A stretch of 13,669 nucleotides of DNA from NCBI GenBank assembly GCA_020847555.1, contig JADLBT010000445.1:1-13669 (forward strand), in the 5' to 3' direction. Shown in pieces: positions 1 to 6,300 of this stretch. Origin of the DNA: Gemmataceae bacterium (GTDB lineage Bacteria > Planctomycetota > Planctomycetia > Gemmatales > Gemmataceae). Both the position numbers and the translations under genes were made by a program. The notes under the pieces are model-generated. The model had not been told where the DNA came from. It did not search any database and saw nothing but the letters and a program-made list of their open reading frames with translations. Numbering within the stretch: the first letter of the stretch is position 1; each line of letters starts with the position of its first letter.

Positions 1-423
1 CCCTTCGGGCAGTTCGGGCAGGCGGCGGCAACCTGGTATCTGAAGAACAGCAACAGCCCGGGGGCGCCGGATTACGGCCCCTTCGCCTACGGCGCGGCTG
101 GCTGGCGGCCCGTCGTTGGCGACTGGGACGGCCTCGACGCTTTCCTGAGGACCGACGGCGCCGCTTTCGCACGGAGGGCGGTTCCCGCTGCCCTCACCCG
201 CAGTGGCTCCCTTGACCTGACGTCAGTGCAGCAGAACGAAACCGCCAGCGCAGGAGCGGCGTTGGCTCGCTCGCCCGCCGTTGCGCCCAAACCGCGACAT
301 TCACCCGGATCAAGAGAGCGTGAGGCCCCAGATGAGGCTCCCGAACGGCAGGCGGCGACGCTGGATGCCGGAGCGCAGAGCCTGGCGGCGCTGGATGCCG
401 TGTTCGCGCAACTGGGCAGCTGA
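1..423 (+). CDS. C-terminal part of a secreted repeat (FG-GAP/VCBS-like) protein, 5' end outside window
   Basis: Reading frame 1 is open from the first base to a TGA at 421-423, giving 140 residues with no start needed inside the window. The first ~45 residues contain a recognisable repeat: A-T-W-Y-L-K-N-S-N-S-P-G-A-P-D, then P-F-A-Y-G, then G-W-R-P-V-V-G-D-W-D-G. This pattern is common in long surface or secreted proteins of Gemmata-like planctomycetes and resembles FG-GAP/VCBS beta-propeller repeats. The last repeat degenerates after G-D-W-D-G. The remaining ~90 residues are low-complexity, rich in Ala, Arg, Pro and Glu, and end in L-D-A-V-F-A-Q-L-G-S. The function of the whole protein cannot be told from this fragment; the repeat suggests a structural or binding role outside the cytoplasm. 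The frame and repeat are seen directly; taxonomy and localisation are inferred. Confidence 0.7.
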   Translation, partial: PFGQFGQAAATWYLKNSNSPGAPDYGPFAYGAAGWRPVVGDWDGLDAFLRTDGAAFARRAVPAALTRSGSLDLTSVQQNETASAGAALARSPAVAPKPRHSPGSREREAPDEAPERQAATLDAGAQSLAALDAVFAQLGS

Positions 424-454
424 GCCAGGTGTCACGACGCCAGCGCGATCGCAG

Positions 455-478
455 GCGCCGAACCGCCACGGTTGGCGC
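455..478. terminator. Weak hairpin between convergent genes
   Basis: In the 82-base gap between two convergent genes, GCGCC-G-AACC (455-464) can pair with GGTTGGCGC (470-478) around the loop GCCAC, with one bulged G. There is no T-run on either side, so a terminator role rests mainly on position. Confidence 0.25.
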
Positions 479-505
479 GGGAAGCGCCGGACTGCCCGGC
501 GCGTG

Positions 506-796
506 CTAGATCTTGGCAAGGGCCGCGCGCATCTCGGCCTCGTCATAGGCCCGGTAGAGGTGCGTTCGCACGAACCCGCGGCTACTGAGTTGCAAGGCCA
601 GGGCGGCGACGGCGTCTGCCGTAGCAGCGGAAACGATGACGAGGCCGTCGTACTCCCCCGTCAACCAGAACTGCGCCTCGATCCGGGCGCCCGCCCGCGC
701 GGCAAGGTCCGCGAACTCATGGGCACGGGTCGGTGAGTCCTTGACAGCTCCGAGACCCTTGTCGGTGAACTGCAACAGGAGGACGAAACGGACCAT
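506..796 (-). CDS. GYD domain-containing protein
   Basis: A 96-residue protein of the GYD family (small alpha/beta proteins of about 95-105 residues, cytoplasmic, biochemical role not established). Visible features are the opening M-V-R-F-V-L-L-L-Q-F-T-D-K-G, the helix S-P-T-R-A-H-E-F-A-D-L-A-A-R-A-G, and the family motif as T-G-E-Y-D-G-L at residues 47-52, with E in place of the first G of the name. The hydrophobic strand V-I-V-S-A follows, then a helix and the C-terminal A-L-A-K-I. I chose the ATG at 796 rather than the longer start at 829 because AAAGGAG lies about 6 bases upstream and the protein then opens exactly as the family does. It lies on the same strand as the acetyltransferase, 90 bases downstream of that gene's stop, so the two could be co-transcribed. 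There is no sign of transfer. Confidence 0.85.
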   Translation of the reverse strand: MVRFVLLLQFTDKGLGAVKDSPTRAHEFADLAARAGARIEAQFWLTGEYDGLVIVSAATADAVAALALQLSSRGFVRTHLYRAYDEAEMRAALAKI

Positions 797-886
797 ACGG
801 TACTCCTTTCGCAAAGGTAACGCGGCCATGTCGAACAGTTAGAGCGCGTTGCGGGCGGGTGCAGCACCCGGTGCGGCGTACCCTGG

Positions 887-1333
887 CTACCCGAGCGGTA
901 GCCGCATCGGGATCATCGCCGACCGCCCGAACCCATGCCGGGCATAGAACCGCTGGGCGGCCGCATTGTCGGCGTCGGTCAGCAGCGTGATTCGCAGGCA
1001 CCCGGCCGACCGCGCGAACGCGACGGCCTCCCTCAGCAGCCGCGAACCGGCCCCGCCGCCGCGGACGTCCGGCCGGATCACCATGTCCTCCAGCAGCGCG
1101 ACCCGACCGCCCAGTGCGGTGGACGGCAGAAACAGGAGACTAACCATGCCGACCACCGCCGGCCCGTCCCGCAGCACCAGCACCTGCCCCACCTCCGGGC
1201 GGCCGAGGATGGCCCGCAGTCCGACTGCCTGCCGCTCCGGGTCGGGGTGGAACTCAGCCTCCTGGGCGAACAGGACGCCGAGCAGTGCGCACAGGGCGGG
1301 TACGTCCGCGTCCGTCGCCGGAACCACCTCCAT
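887..1333 (-). CDS. GNAT family N-acetyltransferase
   Basis: A 148-residue single-domain GNAT acetyltransferase, which would move an acetyl group from acetyl-CoA to an amine; the substrate cannot be told from sequence. The N-terminus V-V-P-A-T-D-A-D-V-P-A-L is typical. Strand 4 and motif A are L-L-E-D-M-V-I-R-P-D-V-R-G-G-G-A-G-S-R-L-L at about residues 80-100, with R91-G-G-G-A-G96 as the pyrophosphate-binding loop. The C-terminal N-x-x-A-x-x-F-Y-x-x-x-G-F motif is at residues 123-135. The start at 1333 is preferred over an in-frame ATG at 1363 because GGAGGAG lies 9 bases upstream of it. Transcription runs away from the IS110 scar, and the promoter should lie in 1334-1465, where no convincing one is seen. 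Length is normal for the family and the gene appears intact. Confidence 0.88.
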   Translation of the reverse strand: MEVVPATDADVPALCALLGVLFAQEAEFHPDPERQAVGLRAILGRPEVGQVLVLRDGPAVVGMVSLLFLPSTALGGRVALLEDMVIRPDVRGGGAGSRLLREAVAFARSAGCLRITLLTDADNAAAQRFYARHGFGRSAMIPMRLPLG

Positions 1334-1465
1334 CAGTGTCGTCTCCTCCGCTGCTGAAAGCATCCATGCAAGCCGTGGAGCGTGTGGTAGCGCGAGACCT
1401 GGGACTGGCGGACCAAGCTCCTGTCCGAGCCCGCAGCGTCAGCGCGGAACGGCGCTAACCCCGCA

Positions 1466-1609
1466 ATGAATCCTACCGCGAGTCTCACCATTCTGGCCAT
1501 CGATCTGGGCAAATACAAGAGCGTTACTTGTGTTCTGGACCAGGCCACGGGCGAATGGAACTTCACCACCTTCGAGACGATCTGGACGGACCGCGAGAGG
1601 TCGCGGTAG
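1466..1609 (+). pseudogene. IS110-family transposase, 5' fragment only
   Basis: From the ATG at 1466 the frame reads M-N-P-T-A-S-L-T-I-L-A-I-D-L-G-K-Y-K-S-V, then T-C-V-L-D-Q-A-T-G-E-W-N-F-T-T-F-E-T-I, and stops at a TAG at 1607-1609 after 47 codons. The A-I-D-L-G-K-x-K-S-V core is the start of the RuvC-like DEDD domain of IS110 transposases, with D13 as the first catalytic acid. Intact family members run about 300-400 residues, so only about a tenth remains. Similarity stops near codon 39 (about 1580); beyond that the sequence makes better sense on the other strand as a radical SAM fragment. In IS110 elements the DNA upstream of the gene can encode the bridge RNA; part of that left end may survive in 1373-1465, but I cannot place its boundary. 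Confidence 0.75.
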
Positions 1610-1740
1610 AACGGTGTTGCCGGCGCGGGCGCGTCGCTGGCGTCGAGGTCCGGGCCGGGTTCGTAGTGGATGCGCTCGAAGCGGTTGGGCGGATTGTTGG
1701 CGGCGCCGCGTCCGTGGATCGGGAGTGGCCTGCGCTGCAT
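1588..1740 (-). pseudogene. PA0069-family radical SAM protein, N-terminal fragment only
   Basis: On the minus strand the ATG at 1740 opens M-Q-R-R-P-L-P-I-H-G-R-G-A-A-N-N-P-P-N-R, followed by F-E-R-I-H-Y-E-P and later P-F-Y-R-D-L-S-R-S. This is the N-terminus of the PA0069/Rv2578c family of radical SAM proteins, in which R-G-A-x-x-N-P-x-N-R-F-E precedes the N-P-Y-R-G-C-x-H-x-C-x-Y-C cluster-binding segment. Here the coding similarity ends at S-R-S (1588). The frame stays open to 1333, but only as antisense of the IS110 fragment and its flank. All Fe-S cysteines are missing, so the product cannot work as a radical SAM enzyme. Intact members are roughly 300-400 residues; about 51 remain. The frame also extends upstream to 1875 without family-like sequence, so 1740 is the likely original start. 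The family assignment is from memory of the motif. Confidence 0.7.
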
Positions 1741-1793
1741 ACGGGGTTTTCTGCCGGCAGACACCAGCGTGCTCGGCAGGCTGGGGTACAACG

Positions 1794-1821
1794 ATTCTAT
1801 CCACTGTCCGGCGAGCCGCAA
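1794..1821 (-). promoter_or_regulatory. Possible orphan promoter of the radical SAM remnant
   Basis: Read on the minus strand, TAGAAT (1799-1794, five of six matches to the -10 consensus) lies 16 bases after TTGCGG (1821-1816, three of six). It points at the truncated radical SAM start at 1740 and, beyond it, antisense to the IS110 fragment. It is one weak match in GC-rich DNA. The rest of 1741-1912 holds nothing else I can support. Confidence 0.3.
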
Positions 1822-1912
1822 GCGGCACGAAGAACAGTCAGGGCGCTCCGGGGAGCCAGGAAAAAAATCGGCCATCGCGCGGTATCGAGAGTTCGGTGGG
1901 AGAGCTTGACCC

Positions 1913-1918
1913 TAAAAT
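1913..1918 (+). promoter_or_regulatory. Possible -10 element for the beta-propeller gene
   Basis: TAAAAT matches five of six positions of the -10 consensus in otherwise GC-rich sequence, about 50 bases before the start codon at 1967. No good -35 is found 16-18 bases upstream, so support is weak. Confidence 0.25.
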
Positions 1919-1966
1919 CCAGCACAGGTAGGTGGGATCCCTTCTCGGTTGATGTGGGAGAAAGTC

Positions 1967-3229
1967 ATGACGGCAAATCGGAATCGACTCACAGCTCTCG
2001 GCGCCGTGGTGGGCGTCCTCGTCTCGCTCGGCGCCGACTGGCCGGGCTTCCGCGGTCCCAACGGCGACGGCACCAGCTCCGAAACGGGTCTGCCGGTCAA
2101 GTGGGGGCCGAAGGAAAATGTCGCCTGGAAGGTGAAGCTGCCCGGCCCCGGCACGTCGAGCCCGATCGTCTCGAAGGGCCGCGTCTTCGTCACCTGCTTC
2201 ACCGGCCACGAGGCTGCCCGCAAGGGCGACGTCGAGAAGATCCGCCGCCACCTCCTCTGCTTCGACCGCAAGAACGGCGCCGTCCTCTGGCACAAGGAGA
2301 TCCCGGCGAAACTCCCCGAGAACGATTACAACACCTACCACACCCAGCACGGCTACTCGTCGAGCACCCCCGCAGCCGACGGCGAGCGCGTCTACGTCTT
2401 CTTCGGCCGGACCGGCGTTCTCGCGTTCGACTACGACGGCAAGCAACTCTGGCAGACGGAGGTCGGCGAGGGCCTGAACAGCTGGGGCTCGGCCGCCAGC
2501 CCGGTCGTCTACAAGGATCTCGTCATCGTCAACGCCACCGTCGAGAAGGCATCCCTCTACGGCCTCGCCCGGAAGACCGGCAAGCAGGTCTGGCGCACCA
2601 GGGGGTTCCGCGACACCTGGTCCACCCCGCTCCTGGTCGAGGTGCCTGGCGGCAAGACGGAGCTGGTCTTCAGCACGGCGGGCGAGTTGCTCGGTCTCGA
2701 CCCTGACACAGGCGTGAAGCTGTGGAACTGCGAGGGCGTCAGCACGACCACGCCAACCTCGTCGCCGATCGCGCGCAAGGGGGTCATCTACGTGATGGCG
2801 GCGGGCCTGGGCGGGACGCGCTCGGTCATGGCGGTCCGCGCCGGCGGCCGCGGCGACGTGACGAAGACACATGTCGTGTGGAGGCAGACGGGCGGCACGA
2901 ATCAAACCTCGCCCGTCCTGGTCGGCGAGTATCTGTTCTACGTCAGCGGCCTCGTTCACTGCCTGCGCGCCGACACCGGCAAGACGGTCTATCAGGAGCG
3001 CCTGTACGAAACGCAGCAGGAGTACGATTCGCCGATCGCGGCCGACGGCAAGATCTACATGGTGACGCGCCGGAGCGGCACCTATGTCCTCGGCGCCGGC
3101 GGCAAGTTCGAGCTACTCGCCCACAACGACCTCGGGGACCGCAGCATCTTCAACGCCAGCCCGGCGGTCAGCGATGGCCAGCTCTTCATCCGCTCGCACG
3201 AGTACCTGTACTGCATCGGGATGAAGTGA
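1967..3229 (+). CDS. Secreted PQQ-like beta-propeller repeat protein
   Basis: A 420-residue exported protein built almost entirely of an outer-membrane BamB/PQQ-like beta-propeller. Residues 1-23 form a signal peptide: basic start M-T-A-N-R-N-R, hydrophobic core A-L-G-A-V-V-G-V-L-V-S-L-G-A. The mature end D-W-P-G-F-R-G-P-N-G-D-G-T-S (24-37) is the hallmark opening of a family abundant in Planctomycetes. Blades follow as G-x-V-x-x-x-x-x-x-x-x-x-A-x-D-x-x-T-G-x-x-x-W units, for example R-K-T-G-K-Q-V-W, D-P-D-T-G-V-K-L-W and R-A-D-T-G-K-T-V-Y. The ATG at 1967 is preferred over TTG 1949 or ATG 1952 because GGGAG lies 7 bases upstream and the signal peptide then starts cleanly. Quinoprotein dehydrogenase active-site residues cannot be identified, so enzymatic activity is doubtful; a binding or scaffold role in the periplasm is more likely. 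Confidence 0.88.
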   Translation: MTANRNRLTALGAVVGVLVSLGADWPGFRGPNGDGTSSETGLPVKWGPKENVAWKVKLPGPGTSSPIVSKGRVFVTCFTGHEAARKGDVEKIRRHLLCFDRKNGAVLWHKEIPAKLPENDYNTYHTQHGYSSSTPAADGERVYVFFGRTGVLAFDYDGKQLWQTEVGEGLNSWGSAASPVVYKDLVIVNATVEKASLYGLARKTGKQVWRTRGFRDTWSTPLLVEVPGGKTELVFSTAGELLGLDPDTGVKLWNCEGVSTTTPTSSPIARKGVIYVMAAGLGGTRSVMAVRAGGRGDVTKTHVVWRQTGGTNQTSPVLVGEYLFYVSGLVHCLRADTGKTVYQERLYETQQEYDSPIAADGKIYMVTRRSGTYVLGAGGKFELLAHNDLGDRSIFNASPAVSDGQLFIRSHEYLYCIGMK

Positions 3230-3296
3230 CGTGGGTAGTGGATAATAAAGGCAGGCAATACCCTGGTTTCCAAACAGAGTTGGCGTGTCACCCAGC

Positions 3297-3321
3297 AGCC
3301 CGCGGGCCGCCCCCGTGGGCT
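3297..3321. repeat. GCCCACGGG-type palindrome upstream of cobN
   Basis: AGCCCGCGGG (3297-3306) pairs with CCCGTGGGCT (3312-3321) with one mismatch around a 5-base loop. The same arms recur at 9880-9954 and 10741-10766, so this is a dispersed repeat. It lies in the 145-base gap between the propeller gene and cobN, within an open frame that extends cobN upstream to 3285; its presence argues against that longer start. No cobalamin riboswitch is visible in the gap. Confidence 0.6.
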
Positions 3322-3374
3322 TTCTGTCAGTCAGGATACGGCCAGGCGGGGGCCGGGGTCGATACAACAGCGGG

Positions 3375-6300
3375 ATGCACTACCTCGGACCGCTCCCCGA
3401 CCTGCCCTTACCGCACACCGGCCAGCGGCTGCGCACGCGCCGCCGGCCGGTTGCTCAGATCGTCCTTTGCCAGGGGTGCTGCTGCGGCCAGACGGCCCAC
3501 GGCCTGCCCGCCGTCCCGCTCGACTGGCTCAAGCCGCTCTGGAAGGCCGAGAAACTCAACAAGATCGTCCAGCTGACCGTCTCCGGGTGCCTCGGCCCGT
3601 GCGACCTGCCGAACGTCTGCTGCGTCAACACCGCGGACGAGCAGACGTGGTACGGGCGCCTGACCACGCGCGAGGACTACGCGGTCCTGGTGGCGTGGGC
3701 TCGCCGCTGCCGCGACCACGGGACGCTGCTCCCCCTGCCGAGTGAACTGGCGCACCTGCGCTTCAGCCCGTGGCCGGGCGAGGACGAGGCGGGTCCGTTC
3801 GCGCCCATCGCCCAGGAGCCCGCCGACATCGTGCTCCTGACCGCGGCCGACACGGAGGTGCTCACCTGGTCCGCCGCCATCGCCCGCCTCCCCGACGGCT
3901 TTCCGACCGTCCGCGCGCTCAACCTCGACCGCCTGCGCGACCGCCGCGCCCGGGACGCCTATCTCGACGACGTGCTGCAAGAGAGCCGGGTGGTGGTGCT
4001 GCGCGCCCTCGGCGGGCTGGGTTACTGGCGCGAGCAGCTGGAAGAGATTCACCTGCTCGCCCGCGCTCATGACCTGGCCCTGTGCGTGCTGCCCGGCGAC
4101 GCGGCGCCGGACGCCGAGCTTGCCGCGCTCGGGACGGTCCCGCTGTCGGTCGCCGACCGGGTGCTGCATTACTGCTGCGAGGGGGGTCTCGACAACGCGA
4201 CCGCGCTGCTGCGCTTCCTCGGCGACACCTTCCTGGGGACGGCGTTCGGTTCCGACCCGCCGCGGCCGCTGCCTGAGGCCGGCGTCTACCACCCCGACCA
4301 TCCCGACGTTCACGACCTCGCCGCGTGGCGCGCACACTGCCGCCGGCCGGACCGCCCGACCGCCGGGCTGGCGTTCTACCGCGCCCACTGGGTCACCGGA
4401 AACCTCGCGGGCGTGGACGCTCTGGTGCATGCCCTGGAGGAGCGCGGCCTCAACGTCCTGGCCGCCTTTGGGCCGCAGCTGGGGGCAATCCTGCCGCTGG
4501 TCGCGGGTGAGATCGACGTGCTCCTCGCGACGACGAGTGTCAGCGCCGGCGGCTCCCCTCACCCCCGACCCCTCTCCCACGAGGGGAGAGGGGAGCAAGC
4601 CCTGCTCCCCCCTCGCCCACGTGGGGAGAGGGGGGCCGGGGGGGTGCGGGGATTGGCCGCGCTCGACGTGCCGGTGTTGCAGGCGATCTTCTGTTCGAGC
4701 AGCGAGAACGTCTGGGCGGCGAACCTGGCCGGACTGGCGCCGCGCGACGTCGCCATGAACGTCGCTCTGCCCGAGTTCGACGGCCGCATCATCACCACCG
4801 CCGTCTCGTTCAAGAACACCCTGGCCCACGACACGGCCCTGCAAACCGAGGTGGTGCGTTACCAGCCGCGACCAGACCGCGTGGCGCACGTCGCCGCCCT
4901 GGCCAGCAACTGGGCGCGGCTGCGGTACACCCCGCCCGCGGAGCGGCGCGTGGCGATCCTGCTCGCCAACTACCCGAGCAAAAACGCCCGCGTCGGCAAC
5001 GCCGTCGGGCTCGACACTCCGGCCAGCCTGCACGCACTGCTGGCGGCCCTGCGTGCCGCCGGCTATGACACCGGGCTGTCACTCCCGGCGGATGGGCAGG
5101 CACTGATCGAGGCCGTCATCGCCGCGTCGGTGCAGGATCCCGAGTTCGCGACCGCCGCGGCGCACACGCAAAGCTCCGGGTGGGTGGGGGAGGCGCAGTT
5201 CCGCGCCTGGTGCGACGGCATCCCCGTGGACGCGCGGGCCGGAATGGCGCGGTGGGGCGGGCCGGAGGCGTCGCCGCTGTTCCACGCGGGCGGCTTTCCG
5301 GTGCCGGGACTGCGCTTCGGCAATGTCTTCGTCGGCATCCAGCCGGCGCGCGGGTATGACCAGGATCCGGTTGCCGTCTACCACAGCCCGGACCTGGCGC
5401 CGCCGCCGTTCTATTTCGCGTTCTACCGCTGGCTGCGCGACGTCTTCGGGGCGCACGCCGTGATCCACCTGGGCAAGCACGGCAACCTCGAATGGCTGCC
5501 CGGTAAGGGCTCGGCCCTGAGCGCGTCGTGCTACCCCGAGGTCGTGCTGGGCGAGTTGCCGAACATCTACCCGTACATCATCAACAACCCGGGCGAGGGG
5601 ACGCAGGCGAAGCGGCGCACCGCGGCGGTGATCGTGGACCACCTGATCCCGCCCATGACTCAGGCCGGCACCTACGGCGCCCTGCGCCGCCTGGAGTACC
5701 TGCTCGACGAGTATTACACCGTGCAGGCGCTCGACCCGGTCAAGGGTCCGCTGCTGCTGGAAGAGATCGGCCGGCTGGTCGAGGACCAGCACGTTTATCG
5801 CGATCTGGACTGTGCGGCGCCGGCCCCGGAGGAACTGCCCGACTTCCTGCGCCGGCTCGACGGCTACCTGTGCGAGATCAAGGAGGCGCAGATCCGCGAC
5901 GGGCTGCACATTCTCGGGCGCCTGCCCGAGGGGGAGCAGCTGGTTGACCTGCTCCTGGCGCTCGTGCGCCTCGATAACGGGCGCGTGCCCGGACTGCCGA
6001 GGGCGCTGGCGTCCGACCTGGGGCAGGACCACGAGGCGCTGACGGCCGACCTTGCCGCCCCGGCGCCCGCGTCGCTCGATCGCCTGCACGCCGCTCTGGC
6101 CGTGCTCCCGTCCGCGCCGGCGGGCACGCCCCGCACCTGCGGGGACGTGACCGAGGCACTGAACGCACTCGCCCGCCACCTGGTTCGCGACTGCGGCGAG
6201 GGCCAGGACACCTTCGCGGCGCGCCTCGCCGAGGCGACGGGCTCGCCGCTGGAACAGAGCCGGCTGACGTTGACCTATCTGCGCGAAACCGTCTGGCCGC

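Noticed and set aside
444..451. GCGATCGC palindrome resembling a HIP1 site
   Set aside because: A single 8-base match in GC-rich DNA, with no pattern of repeated sites seen in the window.
1528..2706. Plus-strand 392-codon open frame overlapping the scar and the propeller gene
   Set aside because: Its second half is an Arg/Pro-rich out-of-frame reading of the propeller gene, and its first half crosses the IS110/radical SAM junction.
1838..2959. Minus-strand open frame opposite the beta-propeller gene
   Set aside because: It has acidic and Arg/Ala-rich antisense composition with no recognisable motif, while the plus frame has a signal peptide and propeller repeats.
3285..3374. Thirty extra residues at the N-terminus of CobN
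   Set aside because: The stretch covers a dispersed palindrome, and the domain-like sequence begins after the ATG at 3375.
3230..3374. Cobalamin riboswitch upstream of cobN
   Set aside because: The gap is only 145 bases and I find neither the conserved B12-box-like core nor a typical multi-stem layout; it holds the palindrome instead.
4554..4652. CRISPR-like array suggested by the repeated CCCCTCxCCCACG units
   Set aside because: There are only two imperfect units, both hairpins with no spacers of regular length, inside a continuous coding frame.
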